Shown here: piece by piece, positions 63,466 to 64,000 of the stretch
How positions within the stretch are numbered: the stretch's first letter is position 1
How the letters are laid out: each line of letters begins with the position of its first letter
Assembly: GCA_013350335.1 (NCBI GenBank)
Contig: CM023537.1
Span: 11,464,438 to 11,528,437, forward strand
Reading direction: 5' to 3'
Source of the DNA: Chimonanthus salicifolius
Taxonomy: Eukaryota > Streptophyta > Magnoliopsida > Laurales > Calycanthaceae
DNA length: 64,000 nt
Made by a program: the position numbers and the translations under genes
Notes under the pieces: model-generated
Databases searched by the model: none
The model's input: only the letters and a program-made list of their open reading frames with translations
What the model was told of the DNA's origin: nothing

Positions 63466-63660
63466 AATAGTCAAATAGCTGCCTGCCGACCGACGGCCCT
63501 ACGCGTGAGACGAAGCTGCACACGACGCTTGAAAGTCTTTTGCTCGTGCGCATGGATTTTCCGTCTCCGTCGCCGTCCACGCATGTACGTCATTTCCAAT
63601 CTCAATGCCTTCAGGAAGATTCGATCGGCGGTTGAGTCATGGGTAGGTGGTGGGTCCCCA
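63466..63660. other. CpG- and GC-rich patch
   Basis: About 190 bases with many CG dinucleotides (CCGACCGACGGCCCTACGCG, CGTCTCCGTCGCCGTCC) in an AT-rich background. A 64-codon minus-strand open frame is present but has no recognisable domain. Could be an isolated promoter or a decayed gene end. Confidence 0.35.
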
Positions 63661-63664
63661 ACCA

Positions 63665-63815
63665 ATATTTGAATTATTTAAAAAAAATGTTTTGACCAAT
63701 ATTCTTAATAATATATATCATTCATATCGGCCGATACCTTCACGGGTAGACTAATACATATTCTATCAGACTATATGTATCGGCCTTTATTATGTCAATA
63801 AATATCGGCCGAATT
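63665..63815. repeat. TATCGGCCGATA-family repeat
   Basis: TCATATCGGCCGATACC, TATGTATCGGCC and AAATATCGGCCGAATT are clear copies of the family motif. Confidence 0.65.
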
Positions 63816-63817
63816 TT

Positions 63818-63912
63818 TTTTAATTTACGTGTGGAAAATCATGAGATACCCAATATAAATCTCACGGGTGAGCCCACTACTCCTATGACACACCAAAGAT
63901 AGGCCATGGAAG
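63818..63912 (-). mobile_element. SINE (group A) 3' fragment, antisense
   Basis: TTTACGTGTGGAAAATCATG, AGATACCCAATATAAATCTC, ACGGGTGAGCCCACTACTCC and GACACACCAAAGATAGGCC are the reverse of the group A 3' body. Confidence 0.75.
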
Positions 63913-64000
63913 ATAGATATAGATATATTTATTTTTATTCTTTATTCATTAAAAGGTAGTATTTTATTTTTAATTTAATTATTTACTATAAGTTATTGTT

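Overview
This is nuclear DNA of a flowering plant. It is AT-rich, genes are sparse and split by long introns, and the space between them is packed with transposon debris. No species-specific marker is visible. The proteins are plant types (replacement histone H3.3, a plant O-fucosyltransferase-family protein, a SCAI-like DUF3550 protein, a plant Cys-rich small protein). The repeats are also typical of plants: tRNA-derived SINEs, a Stowaway MITE, hAT-like MITEs, L1 and RTE LINE remnants, and an LTR-element solo LTR.

Layout. 1-3.4 kb: a 1.47 kb hAT-like non-autonomous element, then H3 upstream sequence. 3.4-4.65 kb (+): four coding exons of histone H3.3. 4.7-7.8 kb: intergenic. 8.16-16.73 kb (-): twelve-exon O-fucosyltransferase-family gene with a Stowaway MITE, an RTE LINE tail and a SINE in its introns. 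17-30 kb: gene-free repeat land. 30.5-45.3 kb (-): nine-exon SCAI-like gene, almost 15 kb long for about 606 codons, with an L1 remnant, a complete solo LTR and a 233-bp tandem duplication in its introns. 45.5-58.7 kb: gene-free, with three hAT-like MITEs, an RTE LINE carrying a nested SINE, and many SINE pieces. 58.8-59.2 kb (-): intronless gene for a 145-residue Cys-rich protein with a TATA box. 59.3-64 kb: repeats, including a TIR element carrying two long foldback units.

The four genes are independent transcription units with no sign of working together. The clearest cross-gene observation is that each of the three conserved multi-exon genes has exactly one extra base in one coding exon, while every splice junction and the rest of each frame is intact. 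That pattern suggests single-base insertion errors in the assembly more than three pseudogenes, but it has to be checked. The most novel material is the repeat landscape: two groups of small hAT-like elements with 8-bp target duplications (one GGGTC-rich, one built on TATCGGCCGATA palindromes), a foldback module found inside two unrelated hosts, a near-palindromic MITE, and three SINE groups of which two share a 3' body. Coding boundaries were worked out by hand from splice consensus, phase and protein-family conservation; repeat boundaries without target duplications are approximate.
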